Origin: Treponema sp.
GTDB taxonomy: Bacteria; Spirochaetota; Spirochaetia; Treponematales; Treponemataceae
Length of the DNA stretch: 64,000 bases
Reading direction: 5' to 3'
Assembly: GCA_017940005.1 (NCBI GenBank)
Contig: JAGAZO010000020.1
Span: 62,001-126,000, forward strand
The translations under genes were made by a program, and so were the position numbers. Position 1 is the stretch's first letter. Each line of letters starts with the position of its first letter. Below the pieces are notes generated by a model. That model was not told the DNA's origin. It did no database searches and saw only the letters and a list, made by a program, of their open reading frames with translations. Positions 62,486 to 64,000 of the stretch are shown here, in pieces.

Positions 62486-64000
62486 ATGCAGGCAATTATT
62501 TTAGCGGCAGGAATGGGGAAACGGCTCGGTCGCTACACAAAAGATGCAACAAAATGCATGGTGAGCGTAAACGGCAAAACGCTCATTGAGCATACGATTG
62601 AAACACTTGCTGCAAACAATGTGTCGCGTCTTATCGTTGTCACTGGATACAGAAGCGCCGTGCTCACCAGTTTTATCAGCAAAAAATTTACTGCGTCAAA
62701 TCTCAACGGCATGAAAATCGAATACATTGAGAACACCGCATACAACAGGACAAACAACATCTATTCGCTCTATCTTGCGCGCAATGAAATGATAAAAGAC
62801 GACACATTGCTGCTCGAAAGCGATGTCATCTTTAAGCGCGAGCTCATTGCAAATCTCATTAAAAACAAAGAAAAAAATCTTGCAGTAGTCTCGCCGTTTG
62901 AGTCATGGATGGACGGCACCTGCACGTTGCTCGACAAAGACGGCAATATAACTGGCATGCTTGATAAAGCGCATTTCAAATGGAGCGATGTAAAAGATTA
63001 CTACAAAACAGTGAACATATATAAATTTTCTGCCGACTTTGCAAAGCGCTATTATGTGCCGTTTCTTGAAGCATATCAAAAATCGTTTGGCAAAAATGAA
63101 TATTATGAACAAGTGCTCAAAGTGCTTTCGTTTCTATCAGGAACGGCTCTCAAAGCAATGATTATACACGGAGATGATTGGTACGAAATCGATGATCCCG
63201 CCGATTTAGCAATTGCCGAAAACAGATTTGCAAAAGGCAAAGAGAAACTTACTCTCCTACAAAAACGCTACGGCGGCTATTGGCGGTTTCCGCAAATAAA
63301 AGATTTTTGCTGGCTTGTCAATCCGTATTTTCCGCCAGAAAATATGGTACATGAACTCACCGCAAATTTTTATACACTTCTCACACAATATCCAAGTGGG
63401 GCAGCACAACACAGTTTACTTGCAGGAAAAATTTTCAACGTGCTGCCAGAACACATTGCAGTCGGAAACGGAGCGGCTGAACTTATCGCATCATGTGCAA
63501 CTATGATTACTGGAAAAGTTGCCATCCCCTATCCCACATTCAATGAATATCCTGAACGACTTGCACGTGCTGAAATTGTAAGCGTTCCAGTGCATGCAAA
63601 AAATTTTTCATATACTGCAAACGACATCATCAAAACGGCACACAAGGAAAATGTGCGCGCAGTCCTGCTCATCAATCCTGACAATCCTTCGGGAAACTTT
63701 CTTGCAAAAAAAGATGTGCTCCAGCTCTGTCGCACACTCAAGGAGCAAAATGCGCAGCTCATCTTCGATGAATCGTTCATTGATTTTGCTCAAAAAGAAA
63801 AACGATATACGCTCATTGATGAAGCGGTCCTGCACGACAATCCAAATCTTATCGTCATAAAATCGATAAGCAAAAGTTACGGCGTGCCAGGGTTGCGTCT
63901 TGGCGTGATTGCATCTGCCGACGCTGCATACATTAAAAAGATTCAAAAGTGCAACGCAATTTGGAATATCAATTCATTCGCTGAATATTATTTGCAAATC
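62486..64000 (+). CDS. Cytidylyltransferase-aminotransferase fusion (PntC-AEPT-like), cut by window end
   Basis: At least 505 residues are visible and the 3' end lies outside. Residues 1-245 form a LicC-like nucleotidyltransferase: AIILAAGMGKRLGRYTKDATK (split motif start at 3), LLESDVIF near 111 and DDWYEIDDPADLAIAE near 231. Residues about 255-505 form a fold-type I PLP aminotransferase, with NPYFPPENM, INPDNPSGNF, LIFDESFIDF and the PLP lysine in SISKSYGVPGLRLG (Lys463). The same fusion order is known for T. denticola PntC-AEPT, which makes CMP-2-aminoethylphosphonate. Activation of another phospho-amino-alcohol is possible. TAGGAGG precedes the ATG. Confidence 0.82.
   Translation, partial: MQAIILAAGMGKRLGRYTKDATKCMVSVNGKTLIEHTIETLAANNVSRLIVVTGYRSAVLTSFISKKFTASNLNGMKIEYIENTAYNRTNNIYSLYLARNEMIKDDTLLLESDVIFKRELIANLIKNKEKNLAVVSPFESWMDGTCTLLDKDGNITGMLDKAHFKWSDVKDYYKTVNIYKFSADFAKRYYVPFLEAYQKSFGKNEYYEQVLKVLSFLSGTALKAMIIHGDDWYEIDDPADLAIAENRFAKGKEKLTLLQKRYGGYWRFPQIKDFCWLVNPYFPPENMVHELTANFYTLLTQYPSGAAQHSLLAGKIFNVLPEHIAVGNGAAELIASCATMITGKVAIPYPTFNEYPERLARAEIVSVPVHAKNFSYTANDIIKTAHKENVRAVLLINPDNPSGNFLAKKDVLQLCRTLKEQNAQLIFDESFIDFAQKEKRYTLIDEAVLHDNPNLIVIKSISKSYGVPGLRLGVIASADAAYIKKIQKCNAIWNINSFAEYYLQI

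Overview
The window is chromosomal DNA of a spirochaete, almost certainly a Treponema. Three things point there. The flagellar genes are of the periplasmic type (flbB-fliK-flgD-flgE), and FlgE carries the residue pair that forms lysinoalanine cross-links in treponemes. The block rpsB-tsf-frr-uppS-cdsA-dxr-rseP-propeller protein is, as I recall it, the order seen in T. pallidum (TP0606-TP0599, reversed). There are many short-lipobox lipoproteins and a CHASE2 adenylate cyclase. I cannot name the species. No rRNA, CRISPR array, prophage or insertion sequence is visible.

Layout. 0-1.6 kb: tRNA-Phe and a beta-barrel-like exported protein. 1.6-5.5 kb: a leftward flagellar hook operon. 5.5-14.6 kb: hexokinase, a UvrD/Rep helicase, a thioesterase, YicC, MurC, a VapBC toxin-antitoxin pair and FolC. 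14.8-22.7 kb: a ClbS/DfsB-like protein, an AT-rich membrane protein, Alr, a lipoprotein, ThrC, tRNA-Gly, a YegP-like protein, a purine permease and dCMP deaminase. 22.7-27.2 kb: two related lipoproteins, the larger with a 267-bp repeat encoding a beta-solenoid. 27.6-34.5 kb: FumC, adenylate cyclase, RNase III, ACP, L32, CoaD and a lipoprotein. 34.7-44.4 kb: a HEAT-repeat protein, tRNA-Arg, Maf and the conserved rpsB-to-rseP block. 44.6-48.4 kb: glycogen synthase, an aminotransferase and an exported protein.

From 48.4 kb to the right edge lies a surface-glycan locus, AT-rich in its middle. It holds RfbD, an OpgB-like phosphoglycerol transferase, a Wzi-type outer-membrane protein, a Wzx flippase and four known or suspected glycosyltransferases. 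Then come an unusual 893-residue fusion of a YidC/Oxa1-like domain to an alkaline-phosphatase-superfamily transferase domain, a CDP-glycerol glycerophosphotransferase-like enzyme, and a cytidylyltransferase-aminotransferase fusion cut by the window edge. The last resembles the phosphonate cytidylyltransferase-transaminase (PntC-AEPT) described in T. denticola. I infer that a glycan or lipid is decorated with a phospho- or phosphono-alcohol, with cytoplasmic activation and transfer and an extracytoplasmic transfer step by the fusion protein. This is the best candidate for an undescribed system here.

A second recurring theme is regulatory. At least twelve genes have a sigma-70-type promoter whose -10 box ends only 6-8 nt before the ATG, with no Shine-Dalgarno sequence, so their mRNAs should be leaderless. 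Ribosomal, flagellar and most lipoprotein genes instead keep clear Shine-Dalgarno sites.
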